Source of the DNA: Streptomyces morookaense
Lineage (GTDB): Bacteria; Actinomycetota; Actinomycetes; Streptomycetales; Streptomycetaceae
DNA: 64,000 nucleotides
NCBI RefSeq assembly: GCF_013030945.1
Contig: NZ_JABBXF010000004.1
Location: 1 to 64,000, forward strand
Reading direction: 5' to 3'
Part shown: in pieces, positions 9,180-17,959 of the stretch
Layout: every line of letters starts with the position of its first letter
How positions within the stretch are numbered: position 1 is the first letter of the stretch
Position numbers and translations under genes: made by a program
Notes under the pieces: model-generated
What the model was told of the DNA's origin: nothing
The model's input: the letters and a program-made list of their open reading frames with translations, nothing else
Databases searched by the model: none

Positions 9180-9743
9180 TCAGCGGCTGCGGGGCCGCCC
9201 GAGCACGATGTCGGCCGCCATGGCGCGTACTCCGGTGTGGGTGCGGCCGGGATGTTCGGCGGCGAGGAAGTGGCTGCCGATGGCCAGGCTGAAGGCGAGC
9301 AGGCTGCGGGCCTCGATCTCGTCGGGGTCCTCGCAGAAGGTGCCGATCGTCTCGCGCAGCAGGGCCATGCGCTCGTTGTCCACCCGGCGCAGGCGTGCGG
9401 CGGCGGTCTCGTCGCGTCGTGCCCAGTCGCGGATTGCGAGGTCGATCGGCAGCAAGTGGTCCGGTGACAGCGTCAGTTGACCGGCCAGGCGGATCTTCTC
9501 CCGTGGATCGCCGTCGAGTTCCCCGACCCGTTCGAGCACCTCGTCGACGCTCTCCCGCTCCCAGGCGTCCAGCATCGCCTCCAACAGCGCATTGCGGTCG
9601 GCGAAGTACCCGTAGAAGCCTCCCTTGGTGACCCCAAGTGCTTTGGCGAGCGCCTCGACCCGTACGGCGTCCACGCCTCCGGAAGCAAGCGCCCGGAGCC
9701 CCTCCTCGACCCACGCCTCGCGCGGCGTGCGCTTCGCGCCCAT
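9180..9743 (-). CDS. TetR-family repressor
   Basis: 187-residue TetR-type regulator. The N-terminal helix-turn-helix (residues 20-50, VEALAKALGVTKGGFYGYF) is classical, followed by a helical ligand-binding domain with the usual DWARRDETAAARLRRVD helix. The ATG at 9743 fits the family's normal start. The gene diverges from a DUF2867 gene. Two 16-bp palindromes lie in the spacer, so it very probably represses itself and that neighbour until a ligand binds. Confidence 0.92.
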   Translation of the reverse strand: MGAKRTPREAWVEEGLRALASGGVDAVRVEALAKALGVTKGGFYGYFADRNALLEAMLDAWERESVDEVLERVGELDGDPREKIRLAGQLTLSPDHLLPIDLAIRDWARRDETAAARLRRVDNERMALLRETIGTFCEDPDEIEARSLLAFSLAIGSHFLAAEHPGRTHTGVRAMAADIVLGRPRSR

Positions 9744-9773
9744 GGTGTGTCTCCTCTCACGTCCCGCCCCTTC

Positions 9774-9789
9774 TATACGGCACCGTATA
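9774..9789. promoter_or_regulatory. TetR operator 1
   Basis: Perfect inverted repeat TATACGG-CA-CCGTATA located 31 bases upstream of the TetR start. Arm length and spacing are typical for TetR dimers. It is nearly identical to a second site 35 bp away, which strongly suggests a real operator pair in the divergent promoter. Confidence 0.8.
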
Positions 9790-9808
9790 AGCGGGCTAGC
9801 CTCTTCGT

Positions 9809-9824
9809 TGTACGCCACCGTATA
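9809..9824. promoter_or_regulatory. TetR operator 2
   Basis: TGTACGCCACCGTATA, 14 of 16 positions the same as operator 1, with one imperfect base pair in the palindrome. It lies about 20 bases before the leader ORF and DUF2867 gene. The start-to-start spacing of 35 bp to operator 1 is between three and four helical turns. Confidence 0.75.
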
Positions 9825-9845
9825 CAGCGACGCAGGAGAGATTCC

Positions 9846-9902
9846 ATGGCCGTCGGTTTGGTCCACCACCTCGAGTCCGGGCAGGGGGTCCGCGAACGAT
9901 GA
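9846..9902 (+). CDS. 18-codon leader ORF coupled to DUF2867 gene
   Basis: Short frame with an ATG at 9846 preceded by AGGAGAG at good spacing. It ends in a TGA that overlaps the ATG of the DUF2867 gene (ATGA at 9899-9902). The larger gene itself lacks an obvious ribosome binding site, so its translation may depend on ribosomes terminating here. The peptide has no recognisable function. It could instead be a chance frame if the downstream gene initiates independently. Confidence 0.45.
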   Translation: MAVGLVHHLESGQGVRER

Positions 9903-10504
9903 GGCTCCCGAGCACCGCCCACACCTCGCGGCCGTGGCGGATCCATGAACTCACCCCCGATTTCCGCGTGGAGGACGTGTGGTCCTTCCGTACTCCCGGA
10001 GCCGGGCCGGACGACTTCCCCACGCTGCTCACCGCGCTGCGAGCGGCGGGCGGGCTCAGCACGCAACCCCCGCTGACCCGCCTGCTGTTCGCGGTGCGCT
10101 GGAAGCTCGGCGCCCTGTTCGGCTGGGACGCTCCCGGGGCCGGCCTCGACGGGCGGGTACGGTCGCTGTGCGACCGCCTGCCGGACGACCTGCGCGGGCC
10201 CCTGACGGCCACGGCGGGACCGGACACCCCGTTCACCACCGTGTACCAGCTGCACGACGAATGCGCCGACGAGCTGGCCAACAAGACCGTCCATACCGTC
10301 TGCCACCTGGGGTGGGTTCAGGCCGAGAACGGTGAGTACGAACTGCGGATGGCGGCCCTGGTCAAACCCAACGGCCGGTTCGGACGGCTGTACATGGCCG
10401 GCATCAAACCGTTCCGCCACCTGATCGTCTACCCGGCACTGACCCGTCAGTGGGAACGCGCGTGGCGCGACCGCGAGCGTCTGGTAGGCCTGTCGCGCGC
10501 CTGA
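9899..10504 (+). CDS. DUF2867 domain protein
   Basis: 201-residue protein whose whole length matches the DUF2867 family, which is small, usually cytoplasmic and often the direct target of a divergent TetR regulator. Recognisable stretches are the N-terminal HTSRPWRIHELTPDFRVEDVW, the GALFGWD segment, YQLHDECADELANKTVH and the C-terminal AGIKPFRHLIVYPAL. No catalytic residues can be assigned. The paired operators upstream and the strong terminator downstream make it a one-gene regulon with the TetR repressor, plausibly for detoxifying the ligand. Confidence 0.85.
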   Translation: MRLPSTAHTSRPWRIHELTPDFRVEDVWSFRTPGAGPDDFPTLLTALRAAGGLSTQPPLTRLLFAVRWKLGALFGWDAPGAGLDGRVRSLCDRLPDDLRGPLTATAGPDTPFTTVYQLHDECADELANKTVHTVCHLGWVQAENGEYELRMAALVKPNGRFGRLYMAGIKPFRHLIVYPALTRQWERAWRDRERLVGLSRA

Positions 10505-10515
10505 GCGTGCACGTC

Positions 10516-10550
10516 GGGGTCCGTCCGATCCAATGGATCGGACGGACCCC
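10516..10550. terminator. Perfect 16-bp hairpin, bidirectional terminator
   Basis: GGGGTCCGTCCGATCC and its exact complement enclose a three-base AAT loop. The hairpin sits between the convergent DUF2867 gene and the leftward toxin-like gene and should stop transcription from both sides. Confidence 0.9.
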
Positions 10551-10564
10551 GGTCGAGCGATCGC

Positions 10565-13500
10565 TCAGTGCTGTGGCATGCCCCCGCACTCGAACGTGCT
10601 GCACCACATGTGCACACTCGCCTCGGGCGAATCCTCGATCACGCCGTCCGGGTGCGTGTACCGGTAGAAGAAGCCGTAGTTCACCGTGTTGGCGATCAGC
10701 CCCTTCGGCACATTGAACCGGTCGCTTCCGTGTTTCGTGAACGGGTAGGTGCGTTCGTCGCGGAGGCCGTACGCCCGGATCACCACCTGTGTCCCTGCGG
10801 GGACGGAAGCGTCACCCCAGTAGACGTAGCCTTCCCCGAAGGTGTCGGGGAAGTTCACCCGGGCGTCCGCGGTGACGCCGGCGGGGGCGGGCAGGCGCAG
10901 TCCCCGGCCGTTGACCCGGGTCCAGCTGTCGTCGGTGAACGCGTAGTAGTCCCCGTCGGTCCCCGGAACCGGCAGCAGGGCCTGGATCCGGTCGGTGCCG
11001 GTGTTCAGGGCGAACAGGGACCAGCCGTCGGCGATCCGCCTGGGGGGCACCACCTGGGTGTCCTTGTGGGTGTCGTCGCCCTCCACGCGGATGGTGGTGA
11101 ACCAGGCCCCGGAGAACACCTGGTATTCGCCGGAGTCGGCGGATACCGGCCGGACGGCGTCCACCCGCGTCACCCCGGACTTGCCGAACAGGTCCTTCAG
11201 CGAGGCCCATTGATCCAGGCTGCGGGAGTCGTACCCCTCGTTGTCGTCCTTCAGATCGTCGTCGAGACGGATGCGGGTGTACCGGTCGCCGGAGAACACG
11301 TAGAAGCGGCGGTCGGAACCGGGTACCGGCATGGCCGCGTCCACCCGGCCGGCCTTCGAGGCGGCCAGCAACGCCGCCAGGGAGGACCAGTTGTCCGTGA
11401 TCGCGGCGGGAGCGCCGTTGCCGGTGACCGTCGCGGCCACCGTGGTGCCGTCCGGCTCGTCGAGGCGGATCCGCTGGTACTGGTTTCCGGAGAAGACCCA
11501 GTACTCCCGCTCCAGGCCCGGCGCGGGCATGACCGCATCCACCCGGCGCGACGCGCCCTTGGCCGCCAGCAGACCGGCCAGCGCAGGGGAGTCCTTCTGC
11601 GGCCGCGCATCGCGTGCCGGAACCACCGCTTTCCACAGGGCGAGTGAGGAGGCCTGCTCGTTGTCGGCGACCATCACCACACGCCCTGCCGGTTCGGTTC
11701 CCAGGAGCAGCCCGGTGGCGACATTGAACAGGCGCCCGTCGCCGTCCGGCCGCCATCGCTGCTTCCGCAGGTTCTCGCACGCCGCCGTGCTCACCGCGGT
11801 GCCCGCGGAGTCACCGGCGACGAGACAGCGTTCGCCGTCCAGAGTGCTGATCCGCCCGGTGGGATGGAACACGAAGGTCTGCAGATCCGGACGGTCCAGC
11901 GACGCGCGGTGCTCGACCGCGCCGCCCCCTGCCGCAACGGACAGATAGCGCGCGGCTTCACCGGTGGCCAGCTGGAGGTGGCGCGGGGTGTCGACCGGCT
12001 GCAGAAAGCCGGGGTCGGACATTCCCATGGCCTCGAGGACGTCCTCGATCTCGGCCACCGACAGCCCGGCCGGGGGAGTGGACTTCAGCTTGTCGACGAC
12101 GCCGCGCTGCTCTCCCCGCATCGTTTCCAGGCACTGGGCGTAGCGTCCGCCGCCGCCGTGGTTGCCGATGTCCGGTGCGCACCATGTGCTGGTCGCAAAG
12201 CCGTTGGCCTTGTCGATGAACTGCTGGTTGAAGTCCTGGCCGGTCTTCTCGCTCCACACGGCGTCGAAGCCGTTCTTCAGCGCCTTCGCCAAGGCTGAGC
12301 GGACCAGCTCGGGGGTGCTGCCGGTCAGGTCGTCGACTTTGGCGTCGGCCTTCTTGAACTGCTCCGACCCGGACCACTCCTGGCTTTGCGCCTCGTCAGG
12401 ATCCACCGTGCCGGATTCCGTTGCCGTGCTTGCCGCATGGGCCAGGCCCTTGACCGCGGCACGCTGCATCTCCATGGCCTGCACGAGCCCGATGCCGGCT
12501 GCGACGGCTTCCGTGCCGCCCTTCTTGGCCGGCCACCCCTGCTTGCCGTCCTGCAGATACCGGTCGAGCAGTTTCCTCCACTGCTTGTCCCGCTCGGCGG
12601 GCAGGCCCAGCAGTTCCTGCTCACTGGTCCGGATGTGGTCCGTCCACGCCTTGGTCAGGTGGTAGGCCATGGCGAGTGCGAACGCAGGCCCGCCGACGGC
12701 CGATTCGACGCCGGCCACCTCCAGGCCCTCCACCAGCAGGGCGAAACCGTCGACCCCGGCCCCGGCGAAGTCCTTGTCCTGGACGTCCACCCCGACCTGG
12801 AGCAGGCTGCCCACCACAGGAAGGAGTGCGGTGACCGCCGCGGCCTTGTCCAGGTCGGTCGACTCGCCCGAGAACGCCTCCACGACTCCGTGCGCCCACA
12901 ACACCGCACCGCCGGCATGGATGACGTGTTCCCAGTCGAAGCGGTTGCCTCCGAGCTCGGTGCGCGTCTTTTCGTAGGGCACGTAGAACGCGGACGGGTC
13001 CTCCGTCACCGTCTTGAGGTCTTTCGCCAACCGGACGTCCGAAAGGTTCTCCACCCCGGCCAGCTTCAATTCCGTTATCTTTTCGACCTTTGCCCGCTCC
13101 TGCTCGGCCACCTTCTTCCAGTCCACGGTCTCCAGGCACGAGGCCAGCCCGGACGTGGCACACAGCTCCTCGGCCCGCTCCCGTGCCCGGCCTGGCAGCT
13201 TCTTCGCCTCGGCGACGGCCTCGTTGCGTATCTGCTCCCGGTCCGCTACGGCGTCGTCCTCCCAGGGCAACGCGTCCGGCGCGTCCGGCTCTTCCTTCAG
13301 CAGCCGCCCGGTTTCTTCGATGCGGCGCTTCGTCTCCTCCGACACGTTCTCGGGGCGGCCGTTCAGGCGGCATGCCATCGAGCGCCTGCCCGGGGAGCAG
13401 GACCGCAGGACGGCCCGCTGCGCCTGTTCGATCCGCTCCACAAGAGCGTCCGGATTCTTGAGGTCCTTGTCGGTGACGACCAGGCCGGGCGGCAGCTTCA

Positions 13501-14710
13501 CCAACTCCTCGTACCGGTCGGGCCAGTCCGCCCAGAACCCGTCGGGGAGCGCATAGTGTTCGCGAGCCGGCACGCCCCGTTCCCCGGCGAGATCGGTCTC
13601 GGTGAGGTCGAGAGTCTTGCGGCGGCCTTCTTTCGCTCTCTTCAGGGCCTTCTGCACCGCTCCGGAGGATTCCTTCACCGCCTTTTTGACCTGTTCCCAC
13701 GACCTGTTCAAGTGCTCGTACGCGAAACGGCGCTTGCCCGAATCGCCCGTAGCGCTCGCGAGGTACTTCTTGCGGGCCTTCCCGCCCAGCGTTCCGAGCT
13801 CTTCGGCGTCGGTATAGGCGGTGTCGGTCCTGTCCCTGCCGCGAGGGTCCTTGTAGGTCACCTCCACCGGGATCTCCCCGTTGTCCGGCAAGGTGGCGTC
13901 CGCGCCCTGCAGGTTGTGGGCGGCATGGATCAGTTCGTGTGCGACCGCGAGGGGCTCGTCGAGGGCGAACCGTTTTCCGTCCGGCTGATATCCGAGGAGC
14001 ACGAACGGGTCGTCCGGCATCGCGATCATGCTTTCGGAGCCGATTCCGTTGCTCCTGCGCCTCACGTCGAAGGCGATCGCGCCGGGGTCGTTCACGAGGA
14101 ACGAGTCGATCGTTTCGCTCCGTTCCCTCGGGGAACGGCTCTCGAATTCCTTCCTCACGTCGTCCGGCCATGTGCTCCGGTCTTCTGGAAATCCCCGGAA
14201 GAATATGGTGTTGACGTCTGCGCGTCCCGTCGCCGCACGGGCCTGTTCGCTCGCAACGTCCAGTGGACGCATGAGGCTGACGCCCTCCAGCAGGGTCTTC
14301 CCCTTGCTGCGGGAGGCGATCTTCTTGAGGTTCTCCGCGATCCGCTTGACGAAGGCCTCGGCCTTCATCGCCCCGCCGGGCTCCCGCTCGTAGGGCATGG
14401 TGTGCCCCTCGATGCTCTGCCTGTCCAAGGCAACCGTGATGCTCGACGGCACCTTCGAGCCGGGGACGGGGATGCGGACTGCTCGAAGGTGTTCCCTGAA
14501 CCCCTCGACTTCGATGACTTCATAGCCCGCAAGGGTCTGGCCCGCGGCCGGCAGACCGGAGGCGGGCGCTGCCCGGGAGCCGGCGGCTGCAGGCAGCAGT
14601 GCGGAAGCCGGTGCGGCCGACGCGGCGGGGGCGATGCCTCCCAGAAGGGCGGCTGCAGTGAGTGCGCCGACCAGCGGCACTCGTATCGATCTTTTGGAAA
14701 CTGCTCTCAT
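10565..14710 (-). CDS. Secreted AB-type toxin candidate: M91 protease, lectin, hemopexin repeats
   Basis: 1381-residue protein with a Sec signal (residues 1-32, cleavage near ASAAP). Order of parts: an M91-type zinc metalloprotease domain with HELIH at 258-262 followed by AAHNLQG, as in the NleD-like family; a Cys438-Cys447 loop containing paired arginines (GRRSMA between the cysteines); a long charged helical linker; a hydrophobic helical segment at about 597-690 with VTALLPVVGSLLQVGVDV; a ricin-type trefoil at about 905-1030 with KQRWRPDGDG; and four hemopexin-like repeats at about 1055-1270, each with VDA.MPVPG and YVFSGDRYTRIRLD-like strands. A final Cys-containing beta domain closes the protein. 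A protease, nickable disulfide loop, membrane-active segment and receptor-binding repeats together recall clostridial neurotoxin or diphtheria-type layout. Delivery and target are inferred, not shown. No immunity gene is apparent. It is a single-gene unit flanked by hairpins. Confidence 0.75.
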   Translation of the reverse strand: MRAVSKRSIRVPLVGALTAAALLGGIAPAASAAPASALLPAAAGSRAAPASGLPAAGQTLAGYEVIEVEGFREHLRAVRIPVPGSKVPSSITVALDRQSIEGHTMPYEREPGGAMKAEAFVKRIAENLKKIASRSKGKTLLEGVSLMRPLDVASEQARAATGRADVNTIFFRGFPEDRSTWPDDVRKEFESRSPRERSETIDSFLVNDPGAIAFDVRRRSNGIGSESMIAMPDDPFVLLGYQPDGKRFALDEPLAVAHELIHAAHNLQGADATLPDNGEIPVEVTYKDPRGRDRTDTAYTDAEELGTLGGKARKKYLASATGDSGKRRFAYEHLNRSWEQVKKAVKESSGAVQKALKRAKEGRRKTLDLTETDLAGERGVPAREHYALPDGFWADWPDRYEELVKLPPGLVVTDKDLKNPDALVERIEQAQRAVLRSCSPGRRSMACRLNGRPENVSEETKRRIEETGRLLKEEPDAPDALPWEDDAVADREQIRNEAVAEAKKLPGRARERAEELCATSGLASCLETVDWKKVAEQERAKVEKITELKLAGVENLSDVRLAKDLKTVTEDPSAFYVPYEKTRTELGGNRFDWEHVIHAGGAVLWAHGVVEAFSGESTDLDKAAAVTALLPVVGSLLQVGVDVQDKDFAGAGVDGFALLVEGLEVAGVESAVGGPAFALAMAYHLTKAWTDHIRTSEQELLGLPAERDKQWRKLLDRYLQDGKQGWPAKKGGTEAVAAGIGLVQAMEMQRAAVKGLAHAASTATESGTVDPDEAQSQEWSGSEQFKKADAKVDDLTGSTPELVRSALAKALKNGFDAVWSEKTGQDFNQQFIDKANGFATSTWCAPDIGNHGGGGRYAQCLETMRGEQRGVVDKLKSTPPAGLSVAEIEDVLEAMGMSDPGFLQPVDTPRHLQLATGEAARYLSVAAGGGAVEHRASLDRPDLQTFVFHPTGRISTLDGERCLVAGDSAGTAVSTAACENLRKQRWRPDGDGRLFNVATGLLLGTEPAGRVVMVADNEQASSLALWKAVVPARDARPQKDSPALAGLLAAKGASRRVDAVMPAPGLEREYWVFSGNQYQRIRLDEPDGTTVAATVTGNGAPAAITDNWSSLAALLAASKAGRVDAAMPVPGSDRRFYVFSGDRYTRIRLDDDLKDDNEGYDSRSLDQWASLKDLFGKSGVTRVDAVRPVSADSGEYQVFSGAWFTTIRVEGDDTHKDTQVVPPRRIADGWSLFALNTGTDRIQALLPVPGTDGDYYAFTDDSWTRVNGRGLRLPAPAGVTADARVNFPDTFGEGYVYWGDASVPAGTQVVIRAYGLRDERTYPFTKHGSDRFNVPKGLIANTVNYGFFYRYTHPDGVIEDSPEASVHMWCSTFECGGMPQH

Positions 14711-14791
14711 CTGTCTCTCTCGTCACCTGTCGCATCGACCCGCAGAACGAGAGAGCCGCCGGGGACCGGGCGTGTTTACCCTCACGCGAAC

Positions 14792-14826
14792 ACGTAGGCG
14801 CCGGCCATATGGGCCGACGCCTACGT
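14792..14826. terminator. Hairpin upstream of toxin gene
   Basis: Inverted repeat ACGTAGGCG with an inner CGGCC/GGCCG arm, together a long stem interrupted by single mismatched bases. It lies between the end of the monooxygenase gene and the start of the toxin-like gene, both leftward, so it most likely terminates the former. Confidence 0.65.
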
Positions 14827-14851
14827 CACACCGCCGCGCTCACCATCACCA

Positions 14852-14870
14852 GGTCAAGCGACACTTGACC
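14852..14870. promoter_or_regulatory. Palindrome GGTCAAG-N5-CTTGACC
   Basis: Perfect 7-bp inverted repeat with a 5-base spacer, 72 bases beyond the monooxygenase stop and 142 bases before the toxin-like gene. It could be a small terminator hairpin or an operator for an unlinked regulator of the toxin-like gene. The sequence alone does not decide. Confidence 0.45.
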
Positions 14871-14941
14871 GAGACTTTAACAAGGAAATGCCGGCAGGGA
14901 CGACATTGCGCAACCGAGTAAGAGGGCGGGTAAGGGGGTGG

Positions 14942-16315
14942 TCAGTCCTCCTTTTGCCGGCCGGCGCCGCGGAACTCCGCCTCGGACATCGCCATCTTCC
15001 GCTTGACGAAGGTCATCTGATTCATGGCGCGCATGCTGGTGCGCATCAGACCGCGGACCAGCGAGCCCGTCACACCGTCCTTGTGGGCGGCCGAATGACC
15101 GTCCATGTTCCGGCGGGACTTGGCCACGGCTTCGAAGCCGTATGCGACCATCTTGGTCTCGTAGTCGCGTATCGCGTCGAGAAGACCGGTCCTGCCCTCC
15201 TGTGCGGCCACCAGGTTCTTGCACAGCAACGCGGCGTCGCGCAAAGCCGTGTTGGCCCCGACGCCCCGGCCGGGTGTCATCGTGTGGATGGCGTCGCCGA
15301 TCAGTGTGACGTTGGTGGTCTGCCACTGCTCGACCGGTTCGGACGTGCGGATCTTGAGCGGGAAGCAGCTGTTCGGGTCGCCGAGCGCGAAGAGCCTGCG
15401 CAGGTTCGGGTGCCAGTCCGCGGTGAGTTGCCGGACCAGCTGCTGAGCCTCCCCGCCCTTGCGCTGCATGGTGTCCGCCGGGAGCCGGTGATCGGCGGCC
15501 GCGAAGCCCCACATGATGTAGTCGCGCGAGTTGTCGTGGAGCAGGCCGGGCCACTGGCTGATCAGCTCGGCCTCCGTGCGGCCGATGCCGTCCTTCGGCT
15601 CGCCGTCGGTGTCCCACGGGAACTGCATGACGTGGATGATGCACATGAAGCCCTTGGGGCCTTGCAGCATCGTCACCCCGTCGAGGATCCGCCGGGGCAG
15701 CAGTGTGCGCGTCTCGTCGGTCAGGAGCGTCTTGCCGGTGATGCCGGTCAGCCCGGCGTCGAGCAGCTTCGCCTGCGGCAAGTACTGTCCGCGTACCTTG
15801 GAGTTGCTGCCGTCCGCGGCGACGAGCACATCACCGGTGGCCGAGGTGCCGTCGTCGAAGAACGCGGTGACCTTGCCGTCCGGGCGTTGTTCGTAGTGGG
15901 TGTAGCGCTTCTCGAAGTGCACGACGTCCTCGAGCCCGGTCAGCAGCACCTGGCGCAGCGTCATCCGGCTGACGGATTCGTACAGGTCGAGTTCGTCGAA
16001 GTCGGGCGGCTCCTTGAAGATCTCCGGGCCGGACGAGAACAGCTGCGACAGCTGCTCCGTGTACTGGTTGAAGTAGACGGGCCGTTTCGCGCACGTGGCG
16101 ACGAAGGTGTCGTAGAGCTCTGGCGAGAGACAGGCGCGCAGGGCGCGCTTGCCGTCGGCGTCGATGCCGACGCCGTAGCCCTGCAGACCGTCGCTGCGGG
16201 TCCGGTCGCGCTCGTGGACCGCGACGCCGACGCCGGCGCGCTTGAGTCCCTGGGCGAGGCAGAGGCCGCCCGTGCCGCCTCCGATCACGATGACGTGTAA
16301 GGGTGATGTGGACAT
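14942..16315 (-). CDS. FAD-dependent aromatic-type monooxygenase
   Basis: 457-residue group A flavoprotein monooxygenase. The N-terminal FAD-binding motif GGGTGGLCLAQGL (residues 11-23), the central VAADGSNSKVRGQYLP (DG motif) and the C-terminal TLIGDAIHTMTPGRGVGANTALRDA (GD motif) are all present, as in PHBH-like hydroxylases that use NAD(P)H and oxygen on phenolic or polyketide substrates. The ATG at 16315 has GGGGAG upstream and is four bases from the stop of the PadR gene, so the two are co-transcribed. The substrate is unknown. It may detoxify or modify a compound sensed by the regulator. Confidence 0.9.
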   Translation of the reverse strand: MSTSPLHVIVIGGGTGGLCLAQGLKRAGVGVAVHERDRTRSDGLQGYGVGIDADGKRALRACLSPELYDTFVATCAKRPVYFNQYTEQLSQLFSSGPEIFKEPPDFDELDLYESVSRMTLRQVLLTGLEDVVHFEKRYTHYEQRPDGKVTAFFDDGTSATGDVLVAADGSNSKVRGQYLPQAKLLDAGLTGITGKTLLTDETRTLLPRRILDGVTMLQGPKGFMCIIHVMQFPWDTDGEPKDGIGRTEAELISQWPGLLHDNSRDYIMWGFAAADHRLPADTMQRKGGEAQQLVRQLTADWHPNLRRLFALGDPNSCFPLKIRTSEPVEQWQTTNVTLIGDAIHTMTPGRGVGANTALRDAALLCKNLVAAQEGRTGLLDAIRDYETKMVAYGFEAVAKSRRNMDGHSAAHKDGVTGSLVRGLMRTSMRAMNQMTFVKRKMAMSEAEFRGAGRQKED

Positions 16316-16319
16316 GGTG

Positions 16320-16943
16320 CTACTCCCCGGCAGGTGAAAGTGTGCCGTGCTGTTCGGCCGGATCCCGGCCGTCCGCCTGCGTGGCCGTGGCGAGCGCACG
16401 CAACTGGTCTTCGCTCCAGGCGATCACGCCGGCCCGCAGGTCCTCGATGACCGACGCGACCCATGCCAGCTCGGCCCCGGTCGTCGCCCTGAGCAACTCC
16501 ATCTCCAGCATGAACAGCCTGGGTACGCCGTCTGCGCTCAATTCGGCGTCGATCCCGGCGAGTTCGGCGCCGAGCAAATCGTGGCGCCGTTCGAGCTGCC
16601 GGAGCACCTCCTGCGGAGGGAGCATGGGGATGAACGCGATCGCCGCCGGGAACGCCGGGTACTCCTTCGTGGGCGTCGCCAGGGCGTCGAGCATCCATTC
16701 CCGCCACGTGGCGCGGCCCTGCGGAGTGAGGGAGCAGGCCGTCCGCTCCGGCCGTGCGCCCTCGCGGGAGACCTCGTGCACCGCGATCAGACCGGCTCTG
16801 CACAGCCGGTCGATCGTCCGGTACAGGCTGGCGCGCTGCCCGACGTTGACCACTTGGTCCTTCCCGCGCGCCTTGAGCAGCTGCTGCGTGCGGTAGGGGT
16901 GCATCGCGCCCTCACCGTACTGTTCGTGCGGCGGCGGACGCAC
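16320..16943 (-). CDS. PadR-family transcriptional regulator
   Basis: 207-residue PadR-type winged-helix regulator. MHPYRTQQLLKARGKDQV and VGQRASLYRTIDRLCRAGLI form the recognition part, LTPQGRATWREWM the wing, and the C-terminal half the helical dimerisation arm (PadR C-like). The first helix usually seen before MHPYR is replaced by a short Pro-rich stretch, so either the start is misassigned or the N-terminus is slightly shortened. It is the first gene of a two-gene operon with the FAD monooxygenase. Control of that enzyme is the obvious inference. Confidence 0.85.
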   Translation of the reverse strand: MRPPPHEQYGEGAMHPYRTQQLLKARGKDQVVNVGQRASLYRTIDRLCRAGLIAVHEVSREGARPERTACSLTPQGRATWREWMLDALATPTKEYPAFPAAIAFIPMLPPQEVLRQLERRHDLLGAELAGIDAELSADGVPRLFMLEMELLRATTGAELAWVASVIEDLRAGVIAWSEDQLRALATATQADGRDPAEQHGTLSPAGE

Positions 16944-16994
16944 GGTGGGCCGAGGTCCGCCGCCCCTGAACTCATCAGATATGGCGCGCAGTAG

Positions 16995-17888
16995 TCACAG
17001 CACGCGAACGGCTCCGGTCGGCATGTCCCACTTCATGTCACGCTCCACGACACCCGTGCGCGGGTTCTGCGCGCCGATGAACTTGCCGCCGCCGGTGTAG
17101 ACGGCGACGTGGTAGGCGCTGCCTGCGGAACCCCAGTACAGGATGTCGCCCGGCTTGAGGCTGTCGAGGCTCACCTGGCGGCCCGCCGTCGACTGCTGGC
17201 CGGAGACCCGCGGAAGGTCGATGCCGATCTGCTTGTACGCCGCCATGACCAGGCCGGAGCAGTCGTACGAGCCGGAGGCGCCGGTGCCGCCCATGACGTA
17301 GGCCTTGCCGACCTGGGACTTGAGGAAGGCGAGCATGGCTGCGGCGCTGCCGGTAGCGGAGGACGAGGAATCCGACGACGAGGACGGTGGTGTGGGCTTG
17401 GCCGTGCTCCCGCTCCCGGCCGGCCGGGACCGGTCCGCGGAACGTGAGCCGTGGGACTGCGCGTTGTCCTCGGACTGCTTCTGCTCCTGCTCCTGCTCGT
17501 GCTCCTGATCTCGCTTCTTCTCGGCCTCGGCCGACTTCCGCTCCGCTTCGGCCTTCCGCTCCGCCTCCTCCCTGGCCTTCTTGGCGGCCTTCCTGGCGTC
17601 GTTCCTGGCCTGCTCGATCGCGTCGTCCACCTGCGCCCGGGCCTGGTAGCCGGCAGCGGCCTGCTGTGTGGCGTCCGCGCTCTGCGCAATGGAGGCGGAG
17701 AGGCCGACGTCGAACGTCGGCATCTCCATGGTCGATTCGGCGGGCTTCTCGGCGGCCGTGGCGGAGCCGGGTGCGGCGACGGCCAGTGTGCTGAGGACGC
17801 CGCCGGCAACACCCGTGCGGACCGCCCACGACTGCATCGCGGGACGGCTGGGTTTCCGGTGACTGCGTATGCGTGTGTTGGGGGACAT
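16995..17888 (-). CDS. Secreted NlpC/P60 peptidoglycan endopeptidase
   Basis: 297-residue exported protein that should cut D-Glu to diaminopimelate bonds in peptidoglycan stems. It has a signal segment (about 24-46), then a highly charged Ala/Lys/Glu coiled coil (about 70-140), a Ser/Pro linker and a C-terminal NlpC/P60 domain (about 185-297). Catalytic Cys lies in SYDCSGLV and His in AYHVAVYTGGG. The ATG at 17888 is preferred over a TTG two codons earlier. It lies 72 bases downstream of the histidine kinase gene on the same strand and may be read through from it, which fits a cell-wall role for that system. Confidence 0.88.
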   Translation of the reverse strand: MSPNTRIRSHRKPSRPAMQSWAVRTGVAGGVLSTLAVAAPGSATAAEKPAESTMEMPTFDVGLSASIAQSADATQQAAAGYQARAQVDDAIEQARNDARKAAKKAREEAERKAEAERKSAEAEKKRDQEHEQEQEQKQSEDNAQSHGSRSADRSRPAGSGSTAKPTPPSSSSDSSSSATGSAAAMLAFLKSQVGKAYVMGGTGASGSYDCSGLVMAAYKQIGIDLPRVSGQQSTAGRQVSLDSLKPGDILYWGSAGSAYHVAVYTGGGKFIGAQNPRTGVVERDMKWDMPTGAVRVL

Positions 17889-17959
17889 AGTCAACGGGCT
17901 ATCAGAAATGGTGCATCAAGGCCAAATAACGTGGGGTATCCCACAGTTGCCGACTCCGG

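Noticed and set aside
12386..14797. Plus-strand frame of about 800 codons across the toxin-like gene
   Set aside because: It runs antisense to a protein with signal peptide and several recognisable domains. Its translation has no known motif.
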